From the NCBI GenBank assembly GCA_947589425.1, contig CANQAV010000004.1, forward strand, positions 1 through 64,000: 64,000 nucleotides of DNA, written 5' to 3'. The notes beneath the pieces were generated by a model. That model was not told the origin of the DNA. It did not search any database and saw nothing but the letters and a program-made list of their open reading frames with translations. Position numbers and translations under genes: made by a program. The DNA is from Candidatus Gastranaerophilales bacterium (lineage in GTDB: Bacteria; Cyanobacteriota; Vampirovibrionia; Gastranaerophilales; Gastranaerophilaceae). Of the stretch, positions 20,301 to 27,765 are shown piece by piece (the stretch's first letter is position 1; every line of letters starts with the position of its first letter).

Positions 20301-20774
20301 TTAGTTTTCCATTATAGCCTTGATTAATTCCTGATTTTCGTCTTTGTTGATTTTTTCATTTGCATCAAGGAATTTATCCGAAATGATTTGTGCAAGATTT
20401 GCTATTTCTTCTTCAAGAGCATCTATTGTTTCATCTTTAGCCTTTTCAAGCGAGCAAAAAGAACTTTCTTGTTCTGTTTTTGCCTGTGCTTTTGCTTCTT
20501 CGGTAATTTTATTTTGCTTTTCTTGTGCTTCCTTTTTTTTAATTGATGTTTTATCTTTAAGGGACAATCTTGCACTTTTCAGTTTTTCATCTCTTTCATT
20601 TAAAAGAGCTTCGGATGTTGTTGCATTTTGTTTTGCTTCGTTATAATTTTCATCAATAAAATCATTGCGTTTTTGAACGATATCACCAATAGGTTTATAT
20701 AAAATTTTATTCATGATAAGTATAAAAATGACAAAACTTATAAAGGCAACTATAAATGTAGCATTAAATTCCAT
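20301..20774 (-). CDS. atpF': ATP synthase b' subunit
   Basis: The second stalk subunit: membrane span at about 6-25 (FIVAFISFVIFILIMNKILY), then IGDIVQKRNDFIDENYNEAK, the conserved b/b' helix start, and a coiled-coil tail to residue 157. It lies directly after the c-subunit gene. Which of the two stalk genes is b and which b' is assigned from cyanobacterial gene order. Confidence 0.85.
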   Translation of the reverse strand: MEFNATFIVAFISFVIFILIMNKILYKPIGDIVQKRNDFIDENYNEAKQNATTSEALLNERDEKLKSARLSLKDKTSIKKKEAQEKQNKITEEAKAQAKTEQESSFCSLEKAKDETIDALEEEIANLAQIISDKFLDANEKINKDENQELIKAIMEN

Positions 20775-20782
20775 TTTTAATC

Positions 20783-21034
20783 CTAACCAATTAATTTAAA
20801 CGCAATTACCAAAGCATACAATGCGGTAGCTTCGGCAAGACCGGCACCAATAATGAAGAAGCCGAATGCTTTACCTGCTATTTCGGGTTGTCTTGCAACG
20901 GCATCCATTAAACCTTTTGTCGCAACACCAAGTCCGAGACCTCCGCCGATTGCGCCAAAACCAATTGCAAGACCTGCTCCTAATTTTGCCAGAGCCGCAA
21001 TATCAACTACTGTTGTTACTTGTTCTAATGCCAT
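20783..21034 (-). CDS. atpE: ATP synthase c subunit (rotor ring)
   Basis: A two-helix hairpin of 83 residues, with the polar loop RQPE at 48-51 and the ion-carrying Glu68 in GLAEAT. At the position where Na+-type rings have Gln32 (GPGVGQG) this protein has Leu35 (GGLGLG), and the residue after the Glu is Ala rather than Ser; this argues for proton coupling. A strong ribosome-binding site (AAAGGAG) precedes the ATG, in keeping with the need for many copies per complex. Confidence 0.95.
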   Translation of the reverse strand: MALEQVTTVVDIAALAKLGAGLAIGFGAIGGGLGLGVATKGLMDAVARQPEIAGKAFGFFIIGAGLAEATALYALVIAFKLIG

Positions 21035-21057
21035 AATTTATCTCCTTTTTTTCGTAT

Positions 21058-21738
21058 CTATTCTTCCTGATTTACGGCAAGCGCTATATAGGTTGATGAA
21101 AGTAATGTAAATACCAGCGCTTGCACAACCGCAACAAATATTTCAAATAACATAAAAGGCAGGGGCAGCATAATTGAAAACATACCTACAAAAGTAAATA
21201 TAAGTATTTCGCCTGCCATAATATTTGCAAAAAGTCGAAGCGCCAAAGAAAAAGGTCTTACGAATATTTCCAATAAATCAACAAGGGCCATAATAATTCC
21301 TTCTATTTTGAAATTTTCGATAAAGAATTTAAAACCTTTTTTTCTGACGCCGTAATATATATAATATATTGAAACAACAATTGCCATTGCTGCAGTCATA
21401 TTAATATCGTTGTTTGGAGATGCAAGCTCTCCTGTCTGCAAATGAATTAATCTCCAGGGCAATTGTCCTATTGAATTTGCCGTTAATATAAATAAAAATA
21501 ATGTTAAAAGTAACGGTAAATGTTTTTTTGCTTCTTTTTCTCCCATGTTTGAAGATGTGACTTGCGCAAAATAGTTAATTATACTTTCAAAAATAAATTG
21601 TAATTTACCCGGAAATATTGAGAGGTTTCTTGTGCATATTAAAGATACTACTATTAACAATGCCATTGTAATCCACATTGTAATTAATGTATCCATATTA
21701 AAAGAAAAACCGTTAATATTTGCAATCCAGTGATGCAT
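21058..21738 (-). CDS. atpB: ATP synthase a subunit
   Basis: Membrane stator that carries the ion channel next to the c ring. The essential arginine is R168 in LALRLFANIMAGEI, and helix 5 and the late segment LVFTLLSSTYIALAV are conserved. It is 226 residues long and is the first gene of the operon; no atpI precedes it. The promoter should lie in the gap before the divergent response regulator. Confidence 0.95.
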   Translation of the reverse strand: MHHWIANINGFSFNMDTLITMWITMALLIVVSLICTRNLSIFPGKLQFIFESIINYFAQVTSSNMGEKEAKKHLPLLLTLFLFILTANSIGQLPWRLIHLQTGELASPNNDINMTAAMAIVVSIYYIYYGVRKKGFKFFIENFKIEGIIMALVDLLEIFVRPFSLALRLFANIMAGEILIFTFVGMFSIMLPLPFMLFEIFVAVVQALVFTLLSSTYIALAVNQEE

Positions 21739-21929
21739 CTTTAATATACCTAAAACTACTATTTCAGTGTTTATATTACATTAAAATATTCAACTTTTGT
21801 TAATCTGTTTGTATGAATTTAGAAAAAAATACCTTAAAGCTTTATGGCGCAGCTTATTAATCTTTAGATTTAGATAATGAGATGCACTTTATTTGTGCGA
21901 AATTTAAATCTTGATATTGATGAATAAAT
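21739..21929. promoter_or_regulatory. Divergent gap between atp operon and response regulator
   Basis: AT-rich stretch that must contain the atp operon promoter on the minus strand and the response-regulator promoter on the plus strand. No coding frame or conserved RNA was recognised in it. Confidence 0.4.
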
Positions 21930-22011
21930 CGCCTCAAAGAAGTATATTTTTTATGTAAGTTACGCAAATTGGATTATAAGAAAAGCTAAAAATATACTTT
22001 TTGGAGGGGCG
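21930..22011 (+). promoter_or_regulatory. Leader hairpin masking the ribosome-binding site of the response regulator
   Basis: The arm at 21930-21952 can pair with 21988-22011, immediately before the ATG at 22012. The core, AAGTATATTTTT with AAAAATATACTT, is 12 bp without mismatch, and the outer CGCCTC can pair with the GGAGGGGCG that forms the Shine-Dalgarno sequence. The loop is about 35 nt. It could lower translation or respond to a ligand, temperature or protein; the ligand idea is speculation. Confidence 0.55.
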
Positions 22012-22725
22012 ATGAGCAGAACGATTGATTTTAAAAGAAAACAAAAAGTCATTGTTGTAGACGATAAATATGAACATGCTTCCGGTGTTCGTGAATTGGT
22101 TAATCTTGAAAATGATTATGAAGTAATTGCAAATGCGGGAAATGCAAATGTGGCAATTTCATTAATAAAAAAATATCAGCCGGATATTGTTTTAATGGAT
22201 GCCAATATGCCTGAAATGGATGGTATTACCGCTATTGAAGAAATTCAAAAATTAAACGTTAAAACAAAAATTATTGTTTTAACGGCTTATGATGATGCTG
22301 ATTTAATTTATCGTGCAATGAAAGTCGGCGCTTGCGGATATGTTTTAAAAACAATGGTTTCGGCACAATTAATTAAAGCGCTTGATGAAGTTTCAATGGG
22401 AAGGATTTATCTGCCCGGCGTGCTTTGTTCAAAATTCTTTGAATATTTCCAAGGTTTTGAAAAGAATGGGGCAAACGGTCAAAATGATGACAGCGAAGAA
22501 AATCTTCTCCACTATTTAACTAACAGAGAAGAAGAAGTGCTTTCTCTGCTTCTTGAAGGATACACTTATAAAGATGTTGCAAGTGAATTATTTATTTCCG
22601 AAACCACCGTTAAAACACACGTAAATAATATTTTCCAAAAATTACAAGTCAAAGAAAAGACTCAAGCCGTGCTTTATGCAATAAATAAGGGCTTTAAACC
22701 GAGAGCGAGAAAAATTGCGGTATAA
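22012..22725 (+). CDS. LuxR/NarL-family response regulator
   Basis: Cytosolic transcription factor of 237 residues. The receiver domain (about 11-130) has the acidic pair D17-D18, phosphoacceptor D63 in LMDANMP, and the Lys in YVLKTM. A linker leads to a LuxR-type helix-turn-helix (about 167-225: LTNREEEVLSLLLEGYTY...SETTVKTHVNNI). It is followed after 12 nt by a histidine kinase gene, so the two are a two-component system. The targets are unknown. Its start is preceded by a strong but possibly hidden GGAGG. Confidence 0.92.
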   Translation: MSRTIDFKRKQKVIVVDDKYEHASGVRELVNLENDYEVIANAGNANVAISLIKKYQPDIVLMDANMPEMDGITAIEEIQKLNVKTKIIVLTAYDDADLIYRAMKVGACGYVLKTMVSAQLIKALDEVSMGRIYLPGVLCSKFFEYFQGFEKNGANGQNDDSEENLLHYLTNREEEVLSLLLEGYTYKDVASELFISETTVKTHVNNIFQKLQVKEKTQAVLYAINKGFKPRARKIAV

Positions 22726-22755
22726 TTTTCAATTTAATTGACTTATGACCTAAAA

Positions 22756-23982
22756 ATGAACAACAAAACAGGGAAAAACTTTAACTTTTACTTCGAGAAC
22801 AAAGACTTGGCACAATATGAATATTATTCATTTTCTATAGTCAAGTCTTTGATAAGAAGTATTTTAGAGCCCATGGCAGCTTCAAATCAAAAGGGCTTTA
22901 TTATAACCCATATCAAGGATATCCCCGAAACAAAGAGCCTTATGAAAAGGTTGGAATATTCAAATGATGTGCATGTTGCAGAATTCAGCGATTTTGAATT
23001 TTCAAAGTTTGATATAGAAAAGTTTGGTTTCATAATTCTTACTTCTCAAAGATATAATGCCGTTTTGCTTTTTAGGAAAAAAACGGAAGATAAATATGAA
23101 ATTTATGTTAAATTCAATTCAAAATGCGTAAATGAAGTATATGAAACTCTTAAATCGGTATTTTCAGTTGATTATGACAAAGAATTTTATGAGTTTAAAC
23201 CCGAACGCCGAGAAAATGAACTGTTGAACAGGGCATTTGAAAACATATTAAAACAGTATGAAGAAACAATTCAAGAAGGCATATATAATGTAAAAATTCA
23301 GGAAAACTATAAGTCTGTCAATGCGAAAAATACAACCTTGAGAAATGAAATGTATCAAAATGTCCGTCAAATTGCCCACGAAATAAAAAATCAACTTAGC
23401 ATTCTTGATATATATACAAGAATATTTGAAAAGAAAACAGGTGATACTTCGACAATCGAGCCTATAAGAAAGTCGGTAAATCTTATAAAATCTCAAATCG
23501 AACAGTTCAAAAATTTTGATGTGGTTAATCTTCAGGAGAAGGATGTTAAAACAATCATCCAAGATGCTATAAAACTTTATACAAACATACTCAAAGAAAA
23601 AAATAATAAATTAATTTTGATTGATGAAATGGCGGGAGTTGAAGCAAGTGCTTTTTTAGATGAGGAAAAACTTCTGATTGTTGCGGGAAATATTATTAAA
23701 AACGCAAATGATTCAACGCATGATGATGAAATTATCGTTAAAATTTCAAGGGTAAAAGAAAAAATCAAAATTTCATTTATAAATCACGGAGATGCAATAG
23801 AAAACAGCGAAAAAGATAAAATATTTGATTCCGGTTATACAACAAAAAAAGACGGCTGGGGTGTGGGGCTTGCGGTTTGCAAAAAATATATAGGCTCTCA
23901 ATTTGGAACTTTTGAACTTGAAAAAAGTGATAATAACGAAACAATATTTTCAATTTTGCTTCCTCTTGTGCATACAAAATAA
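22756..23982 (+). CDS. Cytosolic sensor histidine kinase
   Basis: Partner kinase of the preceding regulator; about 408 residues from the ATG at 22756. A TTG at 22738 would add six residues; neither start has a clear ribosome-binding site. The N-terminal approximately 175 residues form an unidentified sensory region with no membrane span. The phosphoacceptor is His208 in IAHEIKNQLS, followed by the N box (NIIKNANDS), a G1-like box and GWGVGLAVCKKY (G2). The short ATP lid with DSGYTTKKDGWGVGL is of the HPK family with HATPase_c. The signal sensed is probably intracellular. Confidence 0.88.
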   Translation: MNNKTGKNFNFYFENKDLAQYEYYSFSIVKSLIRSILEPMAASNQKGFIITHIKDIPETKSLMKRLEYSNDVHVAEFSDFEFSKFDIEKFGFIILTSQRYNAVLLFRKKTEDKYEIYVKFNSKCVNEVYETLKSVFSVDYDKEFYEFKPERRENELLNRAFENILKQYEETIQEGIYNVKIQENYKSVNAKNTTLRNEMYQNVRQIAHEIKNQLSILDIYTRIFEKKTGDTSTIEPIRKSVNLIKSQIEQFKNFDVVNLQEKDVKTIIQDAIKLYTNILKEKNNKLILIDEMAGVEASAFLDEEKLLIVAGNIIKNANDSTHDDEIIVKISRVKEKIKISFINHGDAIENSEKDKIFDSGYTTKKDGWGVGLAVCKKYIGSQFGTFELEKSDNNETIFSILLPLVHTK

Positions 23983-24086
23983 AGGTTAAATTTATAATTT
24001 TTTAACAAAACTATGTTATTTTTAATTGTCATTGTATAATTTTGTATGTGTTAAACTAATATTATTGTTTATATGGAGAAAGCAAA

Positions 24087-24725
24087 TTGTTTGATTTTAA
24101 TTGCGATATGGCTCAAGGCTGGGGTATATATGAGAATGATAAAGAGTTTGAAATTGCAAAATATGCAAGCTCGGTAAATATTTCTGCGGGTTTTCATGCG
24201 GGTGATCCCCGTGCCATAAGAAAAGCTTTTTTGTTTGTAAAAGAACGCAATATCGCTCCTGGTGTTCATATCGGATTTCCTGATATTCAGGGTTTCGGCA
24301 AAAGAAAAATGGATATGGATAAAGATGAGCTTGATGCAATTGTTACATATCAAGCCGGGGCTGTTTCGGCTTATGCAAAAACTTTTGATTTGGAACTTGA
24401 ACATATAAGATTGCATGGTGCCTTGAAGGACATGGTTAATGAGTCGGAACAAACGGCTTTGATTGTTGCTCAAGCAATTAAAAAGATTAATCCGTGGCTT
24501 AATTTGATTGTTCAAAACCCCGAAACAAAAGAACTTATTGAAAAAACGGGGCTTAAATCGGCTTATGAAGTTGATTTTAATCAAAACAGCTCAATAAGAG
24601 AAATAAGAGAACTGTCAACAAAGCCTGATACAATTCATTTTCGCACGATTGAAGACATAAAAAGAGCGTATGATATTATAAAACCAACCCCGATTAATTA
24701 TAACAGAGTCCAAGGACAGATATAA
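24087..24725 (+). CDS. pxpA: LamB/YcsF family protein (5-oxoprolinase subunit A-like)
   Basis: Related to PxpA, which with PxpB and PxpC cleaves 5-oxoproline to glutamate. The family signature FDFNCDMAQGWG at the N-terminus and NISAGFHAGDP (about 32-42) are clear, as is RLHGAL. At 212 residues it is shorter than the usual 245-255. The start is TTG, supported by GGAGAA seven bases upstream and by the family alignment. No pxpB/pxpC genes lie near, so activity as a 5-oxoprolinase is uncertain. Confidence 0.8.
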   Translation: MFDFNCDMAQGWGIYENDKEFEIAKYASSVNISAGFHAGDPRAIRKAFLFVKERNIAPGVHIGFPDIQGFGKRKMDMDKDELDAIVTYQAGAVSAYAKTFDLELEHIRLHGALKDMVNESEQTALIVAQAIKKINPWLNLIVQNPETKELIEKTGLKSAYEVDFNQNSSIREIRELSTKPDTIHFRTIEDIKRAYDIIKPTPINYNRVQGQI

Positions 24726-24738
24726 TAGGACAAACGAG

Positions 24739-26082
24739 ATGAAGATTTTTGAAAAGAGAGTTAGATTACCTAAGGATGCTATATTGCTTATACCGGGCTT
24801 AAGAGTTAAAAGATGGTTTGCTCTTAGCGTTTTGGGCTCTACCGTTGCGGCAATAGGCGTAACATTTTTATTTAAGCTTGAGCCTTTATATTATATTGTT
24901 AAACTGGCAAAAGAAATATTTCATATTATTCCGCCCGAGCCCATAGGTATTTTGTTTATTTTAATGGGCGCCGTGTTTTTTATTCTGGCATGGAAAAAAA
25001 CAAATTATTCCATGATGAAAGAAGTTGATAATGATGCAATAAGAAAACAGAAATCTCTGGGAGAAGTATTGTACCGAAGAATGAAGCTTGACCATGGACC
25101 GAAAATTGTTGCAATCGGCGGGGGTACGGGTTTATCCATGCTCTTAAGAGGCATCAAAAAGATGACAAACAATATAACGGCGGTTGTAACCGTTGGTGAT
25201 GACGGAGGCTCATCCGGAAGATTAAGAGAACAAATGGGGGTCTTGCCTCCGGGGGATATAAGAAACTGTATCGCAGCACTTGCGGATGATGATGATATTG
25301 TGACAAAGCTTTTTCAATATCGTTTCAAAACAGGCGAAGGACTTGAAGGACACAGCTTTGGAAACTTGTTTATTACGGCAATGACAGCCATTTGCGGAGA
25401 TATGGTGACTGCAATTAAAGAATCATCAAAAGTTCTTTTAATCAGAGGAAGAGTTTTGCCTGCAACGTGTGATGATATGAAGCTTTATGCAAAAATGGAA
25501 GATAATTCAATTGTCAGAGGGGAAAGCAATATCCCCGAAGCCCATAAAAAGATTATGCAGCTGTGCTGTGAGCCTTCTAATTGCAAACCGACTCCCGAGG
25601 TTGTAGAAGCAATTCTTAATGCGGATTTAATTGTTATGGGACCCGGAAGTCTTTACACTTCAATTATTTCCAATCTTTTGGTAAAAGATATTACAAGAGC
25701 GGTATGGCAGTCAAAAGCAAAAAAAATATATGTATGCAATGCCATGACTCAAGTCGGAGAAACCGATAACTATACTGTTTCAGACCATATTAAAACAATT
25801 TTTGAACATGCAAAAATAGACGGCATTGATACAAAAGGCAAAAAGTTTTTTGAAACAGTTCTTGTTAATAATTCTTTCCCTAAAAATCTTGCAAAAAAAT
25901 ATGAAGAAGCGGGCTCGCTGCCTGTTGAAATTGATATGACCGAGCTCAGAAAAATGGGCATGGAAGTTGTTGAAAGACAGCTTTTAGAGGATACCAAAGA
26001 AGGATATGTTCGCCACAATTGCTCAAAAGTGGGTAAGGCGATTTATTTTTGGTACAAAAGAAAAATAAAAAACATAGTATAA
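24739..26082 (+). CDS. yvcK: YvcK/CofD-like gluconeogenesis and morphogenesis factor
   Basis: 447 residues. The N-terminal region holds two hydrophobic spans (about 27-47 and 70-88); the C-terminal domain begins KIVAIGGGTGLSMLLRGIKK, with VGDDGGSSGRLREQ and LPPGDIRNCIAALAD, all typical of YvcK. In Bacillus this protein binds UDP-sugars and is needed for growth on gluconeogenic substrates and for cell shape. It is 13 nt from the preceding gene and 19 nt from panB. The membrane-anchor N-terminus occurs in cyanobacterial-type members; this point is from memory. Confidence 0.9.
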   Translation: MKIFEKRVRLPKDAILLIPGLRVKRWFALSVLGSTVAAIGVTFLFKLEPLYYIVKLAKEIFHIIPPEPIGILFILMGAVFFILAWKKTNYSMMKEVDNDAIRKQKSLGEVLYRRMKLDHGPKIVAIGGGTGLSMLLRGIKKMTNNITAVVTVGDDGGSSGRLREQMGVLPPGDIRNCIAALADDDDIVTKLFQYRFKTGEGLEGHSFGNLFITAMTAICGDMVTAIKESSKVLLIRGRVLPATCDDMKLYAKMEDNSIVRGESNIPEAHKKIMQLCCEPSNCKPTPEVVEAILNADLIVMGPGSLYTSIISNLLVKDITRAVWQSKAKKIYVCNAMTQVGETDNYTVSDHIKTIFEHAKIDGIDTKGKKFFETVLVNNSFPKNLAKKYEEAGSLPVEIDMTELRKMGMEVVERQLLEDTKEGYVRHNCSKVGKAIYFWYKRKIKNIV

Positions 26083-26101
26083 AATTCGGTAAAAAGGTTA
26101 G

Positions 26102-26938
26102 ATGAGAAATAATATACAAAAAATACAAAAATATAAAGAGGAAGGCAAAAAAATTACCGTTCTTACCGCTTATGATTATTCGACAGCTAAATGCATAGAT
26201 AAAGCAGGGGTTGATATGATACTTGTGGGCGATTCTTTAGCTCAGGTAGCTCTCGGGTATCAAAATACCACTGATATTTCAATGGATGAAATGTTGATAT
26301 TTACTTCGGCGGTTTCCCGCGGGGTTGAAAACGCACTTTTGATTGCAGATATGCCTTTTATGAGTTTTCAAATTAACAAAAATGAAACCGTAAAAAATGC
26401 CTGTGAGCTTATTAAAGCAGGGGCAAATGCGATTAAGCTTGAAGGAAGCTCGGATTTGATTATAGAAACGGTTAAACATTTAACACAAAACGGAATTCCC
26501 GTTGTAGGGCACCTTGGTTTTACTCCGATGAGTATTAATGCTCTGGGCGGACATAAAATTCAAGGCAAGGATGCAAAACGTATAACGGAAATTACGGAAG
26601 ATGCTTTAAAATTACAAAATGCCGGCTGTTTTGCCGTTGTGCTTGAAATGGTCCCTGCGCAAGGGGCAAAATATATAACTCAAAAATTATCAATTCCTAC
26701 AATCGGTATCGGAGCAGGAAGATTTTGCGACGGTCAGGTACTTGTATCGGATGATATATTGGGTAAATATGACAGATTTAAACCTAAATTTGCCCGTCAA
26801 TATTCAAGTCTTAAAGATATTATTTACAGTGTTGCAAAGGCATATTGTTCGGATGTTGAAAGCGAAGTTTTTCCGTCCGAAGAGGAATCTTTTGCACTTA
26901 ACGAAGCGGAGAAAGAAAAACTTGAAAATTTTAGATAA
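26102..26938 (+). CDS. panB: 3-methyl-2-oxobutanoate hydroxymethyltransferase
   Basis: First dedicated step of pantothenate synthesis: adds a hydroxymethyl group from methylenetetrahydrofolate to 2-oxoisovalerate. Conserved segments are LTAYDYSTAKCID, VGDSLAQVALGY, IADMPFMSF, ALGGHKIQG and the EMVPAQ motif; the 278-residue length is standard. The end overlaps the panC start by 17 bp, so the two are translationally coupled. Confidence 0.96.
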   Translation: MRNNIQKIQKYKEEGKKITVLTAYDYSTAKCIDKAGVDMILVGDSLAQVALGYQNTTDISMDEMLIFTSAVSRGVENALLIADMPFMSFQINKNETVKNACELIKAGANAIKLEGSSDLIIETVKHLTQNGIPVVGHLGFTPMSINALGGHKIQGKDAKRITEITEDALKLQNAGCFAVVLEMVPAQGAKYITQKLSIPTIGIGAGRFCDGQVLVSDDILGKYDRFKPKFARQYSSLKDIIYSVAKAYCSDVESEVFPSEEESFALNEAEKEKLENFR

Positions 26939-27764
26939 TATAGCGGATTTAAAAAAAGAAATAAGTTCCCTTAAAGGCTCAATCGGACTTGTTCCGACTA
27001 TGGGAGCACTGCATAAAGGGCATCAATCTTTAATAGAAAAAGCCGTGAATGAAAACGATAACGCAATAGTGTCAATCTTTGTTAACCCTATCCAATTCGG
27101 GATAAACGAGGATTTGGATAAATACCCCCGCTGTCTTGCTTCGGATTCAAAACTTTGTGAAGAAGCAGGGGTTAAGATTGTTTTTGCGCCCAAAATAAGC
27201 CAGATGTATGCTGAAGGCAAAGAAAATCTGACTCTTATATGTCCGCCTTACAGCGCTGTTGATAAATTGTGCGGAAAAAGCAGAATAGGTCATTTTGACG
27301 GAGTTGCAAGCGTTGTAGCAAAATTATTTAATTTAACAAAAGCAAACAGGGCATATTTTGGACAAAAAGATGCACAGCAGCTTTTTATCATACAAAAAAT
27401 GGTGCGTGATTTAAATTTTGATATCGAAATCATACCCTGTCCGATTGTAAGAGAAGAAGACAATCTTGCTTTATCAAGCAGAAACCAATACTTAACCAAA
27501 AGCGAAAGAGCGCTTGCTCTTAATATTTCAAAAGCGCTTTTTGAAGCAAAAAAACTTGCAAAAACAAATACAATTACAAAAAGAGCCGTAATTGACAATT
27601 CTCTTAAAATCATGGAAGGGCTTGAAGTTGAATATATTGAATTTGTTGATATAAATACATTTGAAATTCAAGACGAAATAAACAAAAATACTCTTATGCT
27701 TATAGCGTCAAGAACTCCCGAAACCAAAACAAGACTTATAGATAATATGAAATTATTTGATTAA
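26922..27764 (+). CDS. panC: Pantothenate synthetase
   Basis: Condenses pantoate with beta-alanine using ATP. 280 residues: LVPTMGALHKGHQSL carries the HIGH-type ATP-binding motif, followed by IVSIFVNPIQFG, the FGQKDAQQLFIIQKM segment and ALSSRNQYL (KMSKS-like). I place the start at the TTG at 26922, preceded by GGAG and giving the family length; the open frame runs further upstream but inside panB. No panD was seen. Confidence 0.94.
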   Translation: MKILDNIADLKKEISSLKGSIGLVPTMGALHKGHQSLIEKAVNENDNAIVSIFVNPIQFGINEDLDKYPRCLASDSKLCEEAGVKIVFAPKISQMYAEGKENLTLICPPYSAVDKLCGKSRIGHFDGVASVVAKLFNLTKANRAYFGQKDAQQLFIIQKMVRDLNFDIEIIPCPIVREEDNLALSSRNQYLTKSERALALNISKALFEAKKLAKTNTITKRAVIDNSLKIMEGLEVEYIEFVDINTFEIQDEINKNTLMLIASRTPETKTRLIDNMKLFD

Positions 27765-27765
27765 G

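Noticed and set aside
20783-21034. Sodium-driven ATP synthase
   Set aside because: The c subunit lacks the Gln and Ser of the Na+ ligand set; only a Thr in the right place remains.
26742-26921. 60 extra residues at the start of PanC
   Set aside because: They are read out of frame inside panB; family length and GGAG support the TTG at 26922.
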